This document shows positions 11,001-26,000 of a stretch of 64,000 nucleotides of DNA, piece by piece. The first letter of the stretch is position 1, and the number at the start of each line of letters is the position of its first letter. A program made the position numbers and the translations under genes. Below the pieces are notes generated by a model that saw only the letters and a list, made by a program, of their open reading frames with translations, was not told the origin of the DNA and ran no database searches. This DNA is from Theristus sp. LFF4_11. Its lineage: Eukaryota > Nematoda > Chromadorea > Monhysterida > Xyalidae. The stretch covers positions 62,001-126,000 of the forward strand of contig JASANC010003710.1 in NCBI GenBank assembly GCA_030248135.1, written 5' to 3'.

Positions 11001-14000
11001 TTGCTTTCACTTGCCGTTTGCCTGTAAGCATACATTGTATTGTTTTTATGCATGTGTCTGGTTGGTTGTTTGGTAGTTTGATTTTTGGAAGTTCATTTGG
11101 ATTTTTTCAATAGTTTTTTTTTTCAAATTTGCTTAAATGCTTACTTTTTTCATCGTCTTTTGGTACTTCTTTATAAAGAAGCTTTTCTTCGTTTGCTTCA
11201 ATGGTGTCGTCTTCTCCATAGTTAAACCGAGCACAAAGACACGCGCAGAAGATTGCAATGAATAGCAGCTGTCAATGTTATTATCAATAAACAATTGATC
11301 ACAAAAAAATCAAACGTAATTGACAAACATACCTTTAACGGATTCACCAGTAGTATCGAAGATAAACACGCAAACAGCATGCTGGTCAACCATTTTCGAG
11401 CCTTTGAGTCACCAAACTGGATACCATACGAGTAAATAAAAAATGCTGACGCTCCAATTGCAGCAAAGGATGCGAGCCACGCAATCTGTAAACAGTGTGT
11501 TTCATAAAAAGACTTTCTAAATTTTAAAATCCGAACTACTAATAGTTATACTAACTTGTCGACAGAAAGATGGAAGTGGTGCGTTGACTGCTTTCTCAAC
11601 AAAAGTAAGTTTTCGACGATAATGATTAGATGAAGTTGACTCATCTTCTTTGTCTTCTTCGGTAATTATGGGAAGCTGAAAGATTTATCTTGCTATGAAC
11701 TGCAACCAAACATTATTACCGTGACGCTTTTATTCATGCAAAGCAACACCATAACAATACTAAGTTGTCCATCCATCCATCTATTTTATTTCGCAAAAAG
11801 CAGGAACCTCCGAGAAAACTGTATAAACAGCATGTATTACGAAGAACATAAGTTGTTCAAACCTCATGCATATCAAGCAGCTTCAATGCTTCATTTACGT
11901 GATTCGGTCGTCGTTTCGATAACTTTGCTTTACGAAACATGTGAATGATTATCAAGCAAACTGGCATGATCACAAGATTACACATCACGCCAATACCAAT
12001 CTGAAACCCGTATGTGATCATTTTCTTGTGATGAAAGTACTGTTCAATTTTCGGTGTGATATTTGTGAAGGTTGTGATGAAGCAGATGAGAAAACATGAA
12101 GCAATTTTATTACCTGTTCCATGCTCATTGCGAAGGGTCCCATTTTCATCAAATTTTGATTGTAGTTGTCTGCAATTTTTGTTTGTTGTTTGTCTTCAAA
12201 TCTACATATGAAATAACCAGATGTAGATACATCTGGTTATTTCATATAAAAGTGTGATGTGATAACTGGAACTGCACCTGGCATTGTTCCATACCACATT
12301 GCAGACGCCAGCATGGATAACATGATTAATACCATAACGCAAGTCGTCCGTTCGACGCGACGGAAACGCGAATATGGTGGTCGGGTAAACACAGAGAGCC
12401 TGTAGATGACCTACGTAGATAAGAACCAACCCACACACAAGAGTCTGTGTTAGGTTGTACTTATCTACGTATTTCGTCACAAGTTTTTGATTTTGGTGGT
12501 TGACTCTCGCCAGTCACCACATACTTTTTTAATTAATTCAATGTTAGAAATAAAAAACTATCAAAAATATGATTACCAGATATGTCCATCAGTCATCTGA
12601 CGTCGAGTGCGTTCTTTGATTAAGTTGGACGTTTCTTCCAACTCTAGGCGACTGCTTACACCAACCATGCGCTCGGTCTGCAATTATACAAACGTTTCAC
12701 AAATAAATCAGATTGATTGTTCTCTGGCTTTTGTGTTAAGAGTTTTGTTCACCATGCCATCCTCTTCATCGATTGCTAACCATCGTTCCACAATAAATGG
12801 ATAGTGTTCGCCTGTGGTGTGATCGATGATTGTTGCTGAATCACAGTACCAGCTGCGGAAGTTTCCATGCCCACTGTTATCATGCCATATTCGCAACCAC
12901 TGTAGGTCGCCAAGGTGACTGTTAAAAATGCAACGTATTTTTATATCTTATGCATTTTGTACGTAGTTTTAAACCAGTAAAGTAGTTTTTTATATAGGTA
13001 GTTTGTTGGATAATTTTGTACGACGTAAGCAGCTTACTCTTGTGTTGCCATAATAAAGGAATCCACAGCACCATTTCGAAAAGTCTTCTTTCCAACGGTT
13101 GAGCAAACGAGTTCACGAATAGGCGTTTCAGCCTGTTCACCGGTCAGTATGAAGCTTATTTTGGAGTCTGTTGCCGAGCCATGTGTGTATCCAGTACGCA
13201 CGAGAATTTCGTATACAAAGTCATCCTATGTAAGGTGGGCATGGGAAGTGAAGATTTTTGAAAAACGTTGTAATTTTTTGAGTAGAAAAAACGGTATCTG
13301 TTGCTTTTTGATTTTTCAACGTATGTGCAAAATCAACTAACCGAACTGGCTTTGTTTTGTGCTATATGCCCGTCTGTATTTTGTATTGCGTTATAGGTCA
13401 ATGTTTTGTTCTCTCCATGTTTTGTTCTCTCATTATCAACAGTATTGAGGTTGTTTGAGGTTTCTGAGGGTGTCTACCCGTAGTTATGGGTGTCTGGCAG
13501 TAGACTCCTACCCCCGCCTTTTTGCTAGAGGGGAGGTGCAAAAAACAAGATGCCATGCCATGTGCTACATTTTGTATTCTGTAGTACAATCAGTTTAAGC
13601 TATTTTTGAAAATTGTAGCGCACTTTGTGCATTTCGAGCATGTTGTTCATTTCGAGTAGTGCATTACGAATTTACTGACTTGCTTACGACAGTCAGTCTA
13701 CAGGTTTTAAAGTTAACTTAATTTTTACCTGTGGGTCATTGTCATCAAGCGGTAAGCTGCGATACTTAAACACGTCTTGTTTGTCTTTATAGCTTGCGTA
13801 AGCCATCACCAGTCCATACGTGACGAATATGATTAGTAGCGATACATAAATGGAAACATTGTTTTGAAAACTGAGATTCGTAAAAACAAATTCGAAGTCA
13901 AGCGAATTCGGAGGTCGAAAAATTCCGGCAGAAAATGGCGTTAAATGATTGCTTTCGCAATACAACAGCCGAGGGCTGCTGTCATCGAGTGGCTGAAATG

Positions 14001-17000
14001 CTATTGCTATTGGAGTGAACAAATAATTGTTGAGTTCAGTTAAATTTAAATTATCTATTTGAACAACAATGAAGTGCAATTTAAAAGTTTTGTGTGGTTT
14101 ACGTACCGACATTCCATCGGAAGACCATGCGTCAGATAGAGTGTTCAAGAAATAGCAGCCTTTAGTTATTGTTGAAAATTTATAACCCCATGAGAAATTT
14201 CTTGAAAAAACTTGATTGTTCCAGAGCACAGTAATATTGTTGTCAATCTGAAGCATTTTAAATAATATAAATGAAACACGCACGAATGGATCTTAATAAT
14301 GGTTGGATTTATGTTGGACGCTAGTGTCATTTTTTCAACACAAATCAGTCAACGTGTGGTGTGATAAACTAGCCGGAGTATCGTCTGGCATTAGCCGTCC
14401 AACTGCAACATGAGTTGTCCCAATATACATAGAAAGCATCGAAGCCGGAACTTGCCATGTGAATTTACCTGAAAAATTTGCGATCACATGAATGGAATGT
14501 TTTTTGACAAGCCATTGATTAAACAAAAAACTAAAGTTTTATTTTTTTCTTGTTTTTTACTTTTTGCTTATTTTTGCTTTTAAATTTTTTTACTGCTCCT
14601 ACCAGTAGTATTCACGCGAGTCATCATTTTGTTTTGACGTTTATAGATTGGACCTGGATAGTTTTTTGCAAAGAACAAAACTAAATCGAGGCTCGGATCA
14701 TTTGGTTTGATTTGTATGATAATCGATGTATTGTAACGCTCGATCTCAATTCGATGAACACTGCAATAAGTAATTTATGTTTTTATCGCAGCGATGTCAA
14801 TGGCTTTAATTGAGTTGTGTTTATTAGCATCGATAAGAGTAAACTTTTCGTTGCAAAATAAAATGCAGTAATACCTAAAGAATTCGCGATTCTTTTCAAG
14901 TCCAGCTATCGTTGGCACTGCATCGATTATTTGAGCTCGATTTGTTGCAGTGACTACTTTCTGTTTTAGCCACAACTTAATTGGTTTCCGTGTGTTCACG
15001 ACTGCGATCACGTCCCCACTAACTTCAGATAACTCTATTTCCAAAAGGCCGGTACTTGTTTCTGATTCTAAACCCTTCTTCAGCTGTCGATAGTTCACGT
15101 CGAAATACATAACCTGCGCGTTTGTCTTGTTGTTTTACCAACTTTAAAAAAGCAAATGTTGTTTTTTCCATATGATTAAAATTGTATGTAATAACAAGTA
15201 ATTGTATGTAATAAAACTTCTTGCATTTATGTGCAAAAAGCAAATGAAATTGTTGCCTACTTTAAGACGGACCACCCGATTACAGTCGCACGAGGACATT
15301 GTTACCATGTCGCAGGCATTTGTTGGAAATTGAATTTTGTAACCGTCTTTGTCGATATCACCAATTGCATCCTTGATGACTTCACATAAGTTGCCGACAC
15401 GTAAATTCAGTCGCGCACCACCAGACTGTCAAAGTTCCAAATGCGTTTAAAACTAGATACTTCAGTGTTTTGTCATCAATATCAAAAAAATGTACCTCCA
15501 TGTTTTTTGCTAGCAAATTTCCGCTATCTAGTTCGCTCAAATCCATTAACGCCATTGACAAAATAGCTTCAGCGACATCACTAAACCGTTCTGCTGATTT
15601 TTTTGCCTTAAATTTTATTCTATTGCATTATTTTTTGTCAGTTTTAATTTGTATAATAGAGTTTTGATACCTTAGCAGTCGCTTCTTGTTGTGCAGCATA
15701 TTCGGCCCATTCCTCCATACTGGCTTCTTCTGGTCGGAACGCCGCATCTGAATTATATGAACGTAGTGCATTCCATATAATTCTTGCTTCTTGCTTTTTT
15801 AACGCACATCATTTTGTTATTACTAGATTATTTATTACGGATTTTTAAATGTTTCTTTTTTGAAGAAGATTATTTTGAGCATAGCTGTCTTTGTTGACAA
15901 TGCAACACAGTCGAGAAAAATAAAAGATTTCAATTACTTGGATCTTCTGGCATAACTGTTTCATATGAGTTATATTGCTCCCGTAAGGCTGCATCCCGAT
16001 CCATTTTTAGCGGCGATTCCCGGGCAAGTGTTTGTGCGCTTCAAAATATAAAGTATGGACAACAATCAACAACCGAAAAAAAAACTGAAATCTTTTTTGA
16101 ATGCAAAAGTGCCTTGATATAGCAGCGACTGAGGCTAGAAGTCCTTCAGCAAGTTTGTCAGCCTCGGATTGTGGTAATGCCGCTAGCACACTAGGATCTC
16201 GTAACGCTTTTGTTAGTTTCGCCACCAATACTGAAGCTTTTTCTGAAGCTTCAACAGTCATTAGAGACTGTTTTCGTACTTCACCCGTATTTGGATCAAC
16301 TGTGGAACTTATTCCTGGAAGTTCGTTCTGTCTTCAACAACAATGCATTGAAAAGTTCTTTGTAATAAAGAAGTAGTTGAAACGCTTAAAAAATTTTCCA
16401 GAAGTAAATGTAGCTGTTTGTTGTACAGTGTACCTACCGCTTGTAACGAGCGAGTTGACAGTTCCAAGCAATGAACCCGCATTATCAGCAGTTACGGGTG
16501 CACTTGCTATAGTATCAAACATCTGTGATGACATTGCAGCTCGCGCATTATTCATTGCATCCATCTGCCGCTGCACGGCCGTCAAGCAACCTTTTCGTGC
16601 TGGCGTTATTCCACACGATTCGTCTTCAGTCTACAGGGTGTTCCGTAAGTAGTGATACCAACTTTGAAATGCTGTAGCTCACCAACCGTTTCAACACTTT
16701 TGTTGACAGATTTTAACCAGTTATTTAGAAAAGTTCGACTTAATTTTTCAGTAATTTTCAGCTAGAAATATTGAATGGCTAATCCATAACTAATTTAAAA
16801 ACCCAAAAACTATAAGTTTTGCATATTTTTATGTTTATATTTTCTAAAACGTTTTAACAACAAAGAAGATCATGTTCAATTAATTATAGCTCAATTCCAC
16901 AAAGCAGAGCCACAGAAATAACGGAATCGGGTGTTTGAATGCGACTCTTTATCACACGCACAACACAGAAAGACGCAAGAGCTTGCTGTTTATTTGCACA

Positions 17001-20000
17001 ATTTTTGCTTCACGCTAAAATTTCAAGCTCGAATTGTGAATTCATGTTTTAAAATTAATGTTAAAAACAACAAAGCGCATGCACGGTTTTTATTTTACGT
17101 GTTCCTCTACGCAAATAAGTTGATTTGAGCTAAAATTTGACCTCACAATATGAAAATTGGTGCTTGTCGTTTCTACTCAGTTATTTCACTAGCAGTTTCA
17201 CGTTTTTAACAAAATATGGCTGACATTTTATTTAAACGTTCTCAAACAACTTGCTAAAATTTTAGCCCAAAAATCAATCAGGTGGTATGATCCAGTGAGA
17301 AAGTTTTTTTCACTGATTTTGTCCACTCATTTGCAACAAACAAAAAATACAGTGTTTCAGTTTGTAATAGGAGTGTTGATGCAGTTTTAATTTTTTGAGT
17401 GAAAATTGTACTAGTTCTATGCTTAACTTTCTACACTAATTGGTTAAAATTTTAATTAAGTGCTTCAACGGTTGGCGAGTAACAACGCTTCAAAGTTGGT
17501 ATCGCAAAGTACATTTGAAAAAATATTCCGAACAGAAAAATAATTGGAAGGAAAAGGAAAGGTCCGAATGGGAAAAGTCTGCCGCGAGATAGGTCCGAAC
17601 GGGAAGTGTCTGTGCGCGATATGTATCATATCATATTTGCTTGAAGCTGTATATTTGCTTTTTTTTGGTCCACCCTTTATATTTCCGTGTTAAACATTAA
17701 ATTTCTGTCGGCAGCAAGACTAAAGTTTTGTCATTTTTCCTTTCAATGCTTTAATTTTTTAGTCAAAACTCAGAAATGTCGTTGCATTTTCTGATTAAAC
17801 AAAACTATTCGCGTCCTGTGGCAGTACAATGTTGAAGAAACTTAAATGTTAAACAAAATCTATTGAATGGCACTTACTTTTAAAACGTCACATCCAGCGA
17901 GCGCAATGTTGGATTTTACCGTTAATGGCAAAATAACATACGGCAATTTGTCCAAATTTTCGCGTACACCAGCCATTGTTACCCAACTGGGTGCGCCCTG
18001 TAGTTTACCATGCAACGGTCGCCCCTGAAATGCCACAGTTTTGGATTAATTGTAAAAAGGTTATTACAAAAGAATTTAAATTAGAAATTGGTTCAAAAGC
18101 GTTTCGATAGTTTCAGCTGCTTGAATGTGTGTTGTGTGTTCAAAAGCAGAAATTTATGAGCTAAAACTTATGAAATCGGTTCAAACGTTGGAACAAGTGT
18201 TCTAGAATAGTTGTATTTTTGTTTAATCTTTTTGCATTTTTTAACGGCTTTCTGAACAATTTATTCTATTTTCGACAACGCATTTTTTGATCGTTTATGT
18301 AAGGCAGAATTACTTAATAAGAAATCTAAAAAAACATTGAGCATTTTGAATTATTATAATTTTTTTTCTGAAACTAGTCAAAGAAGAATGTGGAACATCA
18401 GATATCCTGGTTTTCAGCGCTGTCAGATCAGCATTGGCTGCATGTGCACTTTTCCTTGGTGATAGCACCACAAGAACAATCACACGGTGTTAAGTCAGGT
18501 GACCTCGACGGCCACTGCCGATCTGCATGTCAGTGAGATTGATGTCTGATGTCACACGACTAGGAATGCGCTCGTAGAGTAACTAGCATAAAAAGCAAAA
18601 TCATGCAGTACATGAGTTTTCCGGTTTTCCAAGAAAGTAACTGTTTTCTGTGCATATTTGTTGCTTATCCGTTTATGCGTTGCCGTGAACAAGCAGAAAA
18701 AAGACAAGAAATTGACAATCACAGATTTTCCAAACTTTTTTATTTGCAACAGAAAAGTCATTTTTCATTATTTTAAGCGCGAGTTACAAAAAGTGCCAAC
18801 TTTATGGAACATCTGTTTTAAATTTCAGCCGTTTCATAAAGTTTTAGTGCAAAATCAAGTCTGTTCCTACTACCGACATGTTTTTGAACCACCCTGTACT
18901 AAAGTACGAAATGAACAAAAAACTGTATTTATGAATTATTGTAAACCTGAGGCGTATAAAGATGCTTTGGCACAACTGAAAGGAGTCCGGTGGAACTGAT
19001 TTGGGCCGCAACATAGTACGTTACGTCATCGAGCACCAAGTTTAGCATCTGTTGATTTGATTATGTTCTCTTTCAGGGCGCTCAGAAAAAAAACGAAAAA
19101 GTACATGACATTCCAATCAGATCTGAATCAGTTGTTTTAACTAAAGCTTTCAGCTATAAAAAATTACAAAATGGAAATGTTCGCCTGTTCAAAAAGTTTT
19201 GTATCTTTGGTAAAAACTGATCACCAATCGTTCCCTTTTTACCTTTTTTTTCTTTTCCCACGTACAGTCACAAGGGATTTTATTGGGAAAAGATCGGATA
19301 CAAAATGATCAGCATGACATATTGTAGTTGTAAAAACAATTCGTAAAATAATGTTTCTCACTTTGAAACCAACGCTGTCTGCTCTCATTTCTACGATAAT
19401 ACTTGTTCCATCCGGTTTCGTCACAGAAATTTTAGCGGAGATCTGATTACTTGGTACCTCAACCGGGTCTTGACTTTTTTGCTCTGCTGTTAAACCGTTC
19501 TGTTGCTTTCGACCTTCTTCGCATAACTTTTCTAGAGTTTTAAAAGTGTAATTTACTGTAATTTTTTATGGGAGACATTTTTGTACACTTGAAAACAAAC
19601 CTGGCTTTGTTGGAATAGGTAACGAATTAAATTCTGGTGATGACATCGCCACTGGTGCTGATATCAAATGTTTCGTACTTATTCCAACTGTGGATCCCTC
19701 GGTCATATACACCATTCCGACAATTGGAGGTTCCACAGTGTTTGTTGACTCTTGACCCAATATATTAGGGGCTTCCTCCTCTTTATACATTACTAAAGTG
19801 GTTGCCGATCCTACTTGTGGCAGTGGAAGCGTTGCTTGTACTAAAATTCCTTCCACCGAACCACTGGCGTCTAAATCAATTGATGCGAGTTGTGAAACCA
19901 GCTGAAATTTTACAGTTAATGTGCACAGAATTGTAAAACAGTGCCATCAGTTTACAGATACACCTGTTCCGATGTTTCTTTGTCAACAGCGCACTGTCCC

Positions 20001-23000
20001 TCCGCATCTGTTTTTCCAGTCGCACAGCTGGGCAATTCGGACCCTTCCATTACCGTTTCTTCTTCATTAGTAGTTGCATCAAGATCCAGTTCTAAAATAT
20101 GTTTTTGCGAGCTTTTTCAAGAATTCGGCGACGTTTCAAAAGGATAAGATGTCAGAATGCAGTTCTCAAAAAACTCTAATTTTAGCTAAAGTCGTTTACC
20201 AGACGCGAGAATAAGTAACTCTTTAATTCAACTTTTGCTAACGAAGTTCAGCCAACAGCCGAAAGTTCGAGAACTTAAAAACGTCTTGCTCGAACCTCGA
20301 ACTGCTCAAGATAGCGACCGGTAAAAAAGAAGTGAATAATTATTTCAATTAAATACTGATAATTGTACTTACCGATCTGGGTTTCTTCTGAAAAACAAAA
20401 AACATACATAATTAATAAAATAATGCAACTAGACGTCTATTTCAAAACAAAACGTTAACCTTCTTCTGGGCCTCCCATGGATGCAACAACAGCAGAAACC
20501 ATAGATAAAGATGCCGATGTGTCACCGCTGGCTCCTTGTTCATTCAATAAACTCATAACATCTACTTCACCCATATCAAGTTCCTCAGCCTGAGATAACA
20601 TTTTCATCTGTTTCCATGTCAACAATAAATCAACAGTAAAATGGACAAATTTGAATTGCGAAAAGTAAAAACAACATTATTACCCACCACAATATCTGTG
20701 ACAATAACAAGATCACTATGCGCTGAGTAAGGGTCAACAATGTCAAATTCCACTTTGTAGGTGCCAGCAGCAAGGATCATAGTCTGTGAGGGCACAGAGC
20801 CACGGTAAACTTCAGTTCGGACACCATCATTGCTGATTTCTGAAAATGAATTGCAAGGGAAAAGTGGAAAGCTTACCTGTGCAACCAATGTTATTAAAAT
20901 TTTTAACAACACGTACGCGTCATAATATATGATACAGCATTGTTGTCGTCGCTATCTATCCAACCGGCACAAGTCAATGCGAATTTGTCTTGCAACGCTG
21001 TAGCAGTTTTCGGTGATACATTACACACTCCATCACGCGGTGCTTTGTTTGGCTTTAAAGCAATAATGTTATACCTTATTTTGTGAACTATTTGTAAAAC
21101 TAATAATTGAAATGATAAAAATAACGCTAACAAACATCATTCGTAGAAACTAGTGAAAATGAGCAAACAAATTAAAAAAAGCTTCTGGATATTTTTGACC
21201 AGCCGCAAATAACCTCAATATGAACATCAGTTTTTCCTTTGATATTACTAGCAACGCGATTGATTTCACATGCGACGTCGAAATTTCGTACATTTCCACC
21301 GTGAATGTTCCACATATTTTTTTTGAACGTGAGGACTTGCGTTCCATTACCTGATAATGGTTAATAATTATGCTTTATTTTAAATCGCACAGAATAACCG
21401 AATGAACCGAAAAAAGCGAACTAAACTTTTTTGCTCAGTTAAATAAGGCATCCAAAAACTACACGATTTGAAATTATTCGTTTTTACATTTGAGCTCAAA
21501 TTTGAGATTAAGGTTACAGAAATTCTTATAAAGGATTTCTGTAATTATCTAGATACTTGGATGTTTATCGGCAGTAATTGTTTAATGCGCTTAAAAATAC
21601 TAGTTTTTGGGGTTTCGATGTAAATCGAAATTTATGGATGAAATTTGAACGATCAAAAAGTACATGCAATTTCTATAAGTATTCCCTATGTGAGCTCTAA
21701 ATCGTGCACTGGTGGTGAAAACGAATATTTCAAATCTTGCAGTTGTTTCACACTGTAGCATCCTATTTGTATGTACAATCTAAGTTAGGGTTAGCGACCA
21801 ACAATCTAAGGTAGGACTAGCAACAAACCTTCAATTTCTTTTGGCACTGCAGGTTCAAATGGGACCTTAACCAATTGATCTCCAAATTGTACTGATTTTG
21901 TAAATTGCCACGAATAATCTAATTGTTCACTGGCATCACAGTTATCGCAATTGCATTTAATGTTGACGTTCTGTTTTGAAAACTTTGAATTTCTTTATGT
22001 ACTTTTATTTCAAGCGTTAGAAAAACAAAATCACCTCAGATTTGGTCATTCGAAGACCATAGTCTTCAGGGCTACAAAAGGTGGGCCGCGAACAACTAAA
22101 AAATTAAAGTATGTGCTTCCTTTTATTGTTTCAGCTATTTTAATTGGTTTAGGCCTTTTTTAAGCTTTAAAAGACTGAAACTAAATTAGCCAATCCAAGT
22201 CTTTTATGACAGCGAATTTACCTGATTGATACTGCTGGTGGAGTACCCGGAATAATATCGACTCGCATGAATTTAGTTGCATTCAATGTAATATTTTTCC
22301 CGTCGACTTCATAAAGTTTCGTAATGTAAACTCCGACTTCATACAAATGACCTGGTGGAAACCATTTCCCCATCATCAAATAGGCAGGCGCTGGATTTGA
22401 AAGTGCACCAGGTCCTTTAAAATAACGATTTGAATGTTTAAACAGTTCTAGTTAATCAGAGCGAATTGGTCTTTGATTTGATCAAATTGGTTTTTGCTTA
22501 CCACCACCAAAACAGCCGTTTGGCGTTGGTGGCCACAGTGCGGGATCGACAGGCTCAGAATTGTTACTCATAACATACTTTCCATTAACTATAGGATACT
22601 TTTCCGCCGGATTATCTGTTGTATTTATGTAGCGACACAAATATGTGATGCTATCAAACGTTGGCGGGGTTTCATCCGTGTTTGGATCAGTAGAAAAAAC
22701 ACCAGGTTGCAGATTTAATATCTGTTAAAAATACGCAAATTATTGGTAGCAAAAAAAACAGAGGTTTTTGGTAAAATTGCACAGCAAGTAAATTTTAGTG
22801 AAAAGGTTGGTCAAATGTTCCACAAAAAAGTGCCAAAAATTTTCTCACTGACTCTTGTTCATTTTTACAAATCTGAATAGTCTTCAAAGTGTTTGATTTA
22901 TTGTTAAAAAACATAAAAAATTCAATTCCAGCGTGTGTCGCTGAACATTTGTTTTTCCGTATCAGTAATATCCGCATGAGTTTTTGACACTCAATTATGG

Positions 23001-26000
23001 TACAAAAAAATATTTAAAGTAGAGAAAAAATGTCTGATCAGAGAAACATATACCTGATCATCACTCGTTCCAAGCGTTATTTGCGATATGGAACCATTTA
23101 TCAAGCCTGCTTTTATGGGGCTTGGTTGCACGTCAAAAAAACCAAATGTCTGGAAAGGGGTTAGTTTTAACGTGCAATGAGCTCACATTGTAACAACTCG
23201 AAATAACGAAACTCATATACCTCTGATCCAACATAACCAATGCCGGGTTTTTGTGCCTCTAGATCGTCTGGGTGCATTTCGACCTCTAATGTAACTTTTA
23301 TTCGCCCGAAACAAATGAATCGTTTTGGCAACGTTAGTTCATTGTAATCTTGATTGAGTGTGCTTATGTCAGCTTTGTAGTCAGTCCATCCACTATCCGG
23401 AAAAACTTTTTCGACTTTCCAATGCCGAAGAATTCGATTGGTGTAAACACATTTTATTGTAACCTGTAAATTGGACATTCATGATTTGATTGGAAATTGT
23501 TAGTGCTGGCTTGGTCAACTGCCAGATAAAGCGTACGCAAGTAGTACAGGGTGATTTAAAAAACATCAAAGAAGTAATCGGACAGTGTCGACCACTAAAT
23601 AAAAAATTGAAGCTGAAAGTTTACCTTTTTACCTATAACCACATAACTTTTTTACTTACACATTTGTAGTGATAAATTTGCATTCAAAATTAACCATGTA
23701 GTAAAATTTGAAACACCGTTTTCTTTCATATGTAGTTCGTGAAACATTAGTCAAACTGCGCTATATAAAAACAGTTCATCAGCTTAGATTATCTTTTATG
23801 GTTTTTTTATTGAAAACAAAGTCAGCTTCACAGGTCCAGTGTTTTTAAATTTGTTTTTCCAATCAACGTCACAAGAAAACTTTAAAATGTTTTTAAACAT
23901 AAAAGAAAAAATGCGCTTCGCGTTGTTGATTTTTGTGTTTGCTCAATTTGCAAAATAAAAACATGGTCAGCAAAAGCTGAATCCAATCTGATTAAGACGA
24001 AAATTTTAATAAAACGACAATTCCGCTCTTTTTTCTTGCGCACTTTCGCGGTTATCTCCGCAAATATTTGCAACTGTTTTATTTCTATAGTTCGTAATGT
24101 TTCATTTTTCTTTTATTTCATACACACACGCTCATGGTCATGTTCATGCTCGCCTTTATGTTCATGCTATGTTTTGAATAAAAAGCGGTTGATGTTGCGC
24201 CAACATCTGGAAGCTGTGTATCGCGAATGGAACGAATTGATCAGTGCTATCGTTGGTGACAAATGCGATGAAGAGAAAGCGCTGTATCTGTACGCGACAG
24301 TCGTGGAAAGCGACTAGGGTTTGCTTAAAGTTATTGTTTCAGCTTCGTTTCATTCGGTCTGTTGACTCTTTGTGTTCAATCAATCGTCAATTTATGTGGC
24401 TGCTCCGAGTCTATTGACCATTCATTCGGTCTGTTGACCACTCGCCGCGTTCAATCATGTCAATTCAGGTGGCCGTTTTTGACCACCCGTGTTCAATCAA
24501 ACGACAATTTAAGTCAACGTGTTGCGCAAGCAATGGCAAAGGATCAAAGTCATGACGCAGAAAAAATTTGGAAAAAACGAGAGAAATCTTTTTTAAATTA
24601 AAAGTTTGAATTGAAAATTAACAAACGAATAGGTAGGGGTAAAAAGGTAACAACTTTTGTTGTCAACATTTCAGCTTCAATTATTAATTATCAGTGGCTA
24701 GCACTAGCCTTTTATTTACTTGACTTTTTTGGATCACCATGTCAACAGTTTTTTCAGTTTTTCAAAAAAAATTTCAGAAAAAATAAAAAAACGTTTTTTA
24801 TTTTGGTTTTTTTAAATTCTGATAGTTGAAAACTATTGAACGATGATTACATTTTGCAAAAGTCAACTAGTAAACTCTGTCAAACTAAAATTAAACTTCT
24901 GTTTAAAAACACTAATTTCAACGGTATTTCTGATTGATTCCGAAGGTTAAGTTATAGAAACTGGGTGCAGGAAGCAATTGAAAATAAAAACGGTTTTGAA
25001 ACACATATAAAACCAGTTTTTTGGGCAATATAAAACTGGTTTTCGTATTCTATCATCCCTACCTTGTACAATTGTGCTGGTCAGGCAGACTATTTGCAAT
25101 ATAAATGAAAATGATTACCTGCACTGCAAACAACTTGCTATCGCCGCAGTAAAATACATTCGGAGCCGTAATTGCTTGTGAAGCACCAAGAAAGTTCAAT
25201 ACTGGTTTGAAGCAAGTTTCGTTGATGATGTCGAATGGTTGACTAAACGATGCTTCAGAGACGTAGTTGAAAACATAAGCGGTCATAGCGCGGCTGCCAG
25301 GTTTTTGAAAAGCGTGCGTTAGCATCATTTCTGAAAAACATTGTCACACAAACGGGTAAGAACAACGGACCCAAAAAAAGAAAAATTACGGACCATCATA
25401 ATAAGAGTTGTTCATATGAACCGGAGCGGAAGCAAAAGCTGTCCAGTTGGAACAGTATTGTGGGTCTCCCCAACGAGACCATGGCGAATCGTCGCCCCAA
25501 TCAATTACGAGGCAATCAAATGGGCTGAGCTCTGTTGCCTGGAACCGAATTTGAAATTTGAATCTATGAAATTTTATAGTGAGTGCTTGGTTTTTGACAA
25601 TGCTATTGTAAATACTGAAATCCTTTTGTACAGTAGTACGCAAACCTGAAAGCTGTTTACCTGTTGAAAATTTAGGCGAATATCAATATCTTCGAACACG
25701 TTGACACCAGTAGTTTGTGGTTCGAAGAACAGCTCTGGTACTTTGTTCAGTGCCCAAACTCTTTTTGTTTTGTTCAAAAACTTTACAGAGTCTTGCTCGG
25801 TAATTGTGATATCGTACTTTCCGTAATCCAGCGTCAGCTCAAACTCCGACCGGTTAAAAAAAAGTGTCTCCTGGCCTTCTCTTCCTTCTAGTAAATTCTC
25901 CACTTTGATATCATGACCAAATATTTCGACCGACCCTGCATTTCATTGTTACTGTTTGTGTACAACCTGCATGTGTGACTATCTATTCATCATATGTTGT

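Larger units (their letters stand above)
14335..19500 (-). other. GAIN-like stalk exons
   Basis: Exons at about 17878-18026, 16420-16636, 16090-16320, 15670-15750, 15495-15608, 15261-15430, 14880-15110, 14605-14758 and 14340-14470, with further short ones up to 19500. Helical, Ala-rich stretches (VQRQMDAMNNARAAMSSQMF, KASVLVAKLTKALRDPSVLA) are followed by beta-rich exons (VNYRQLKKGLESETS, VHRIEIERYNTSIIIQIK). Helical-then-beta order ending at a GPS is the plan of a GAIN domain. Sequence similarity to a named GAIN domain is weak, so borders are approximate. Confidence 0.65.

Noticed and set aside
18658..18999. 113-codon plus-strand ORF
   Set aside because: It overlaps the end of a dead transposon in an intron, has low-complexity Lys/Phe content and no domain.
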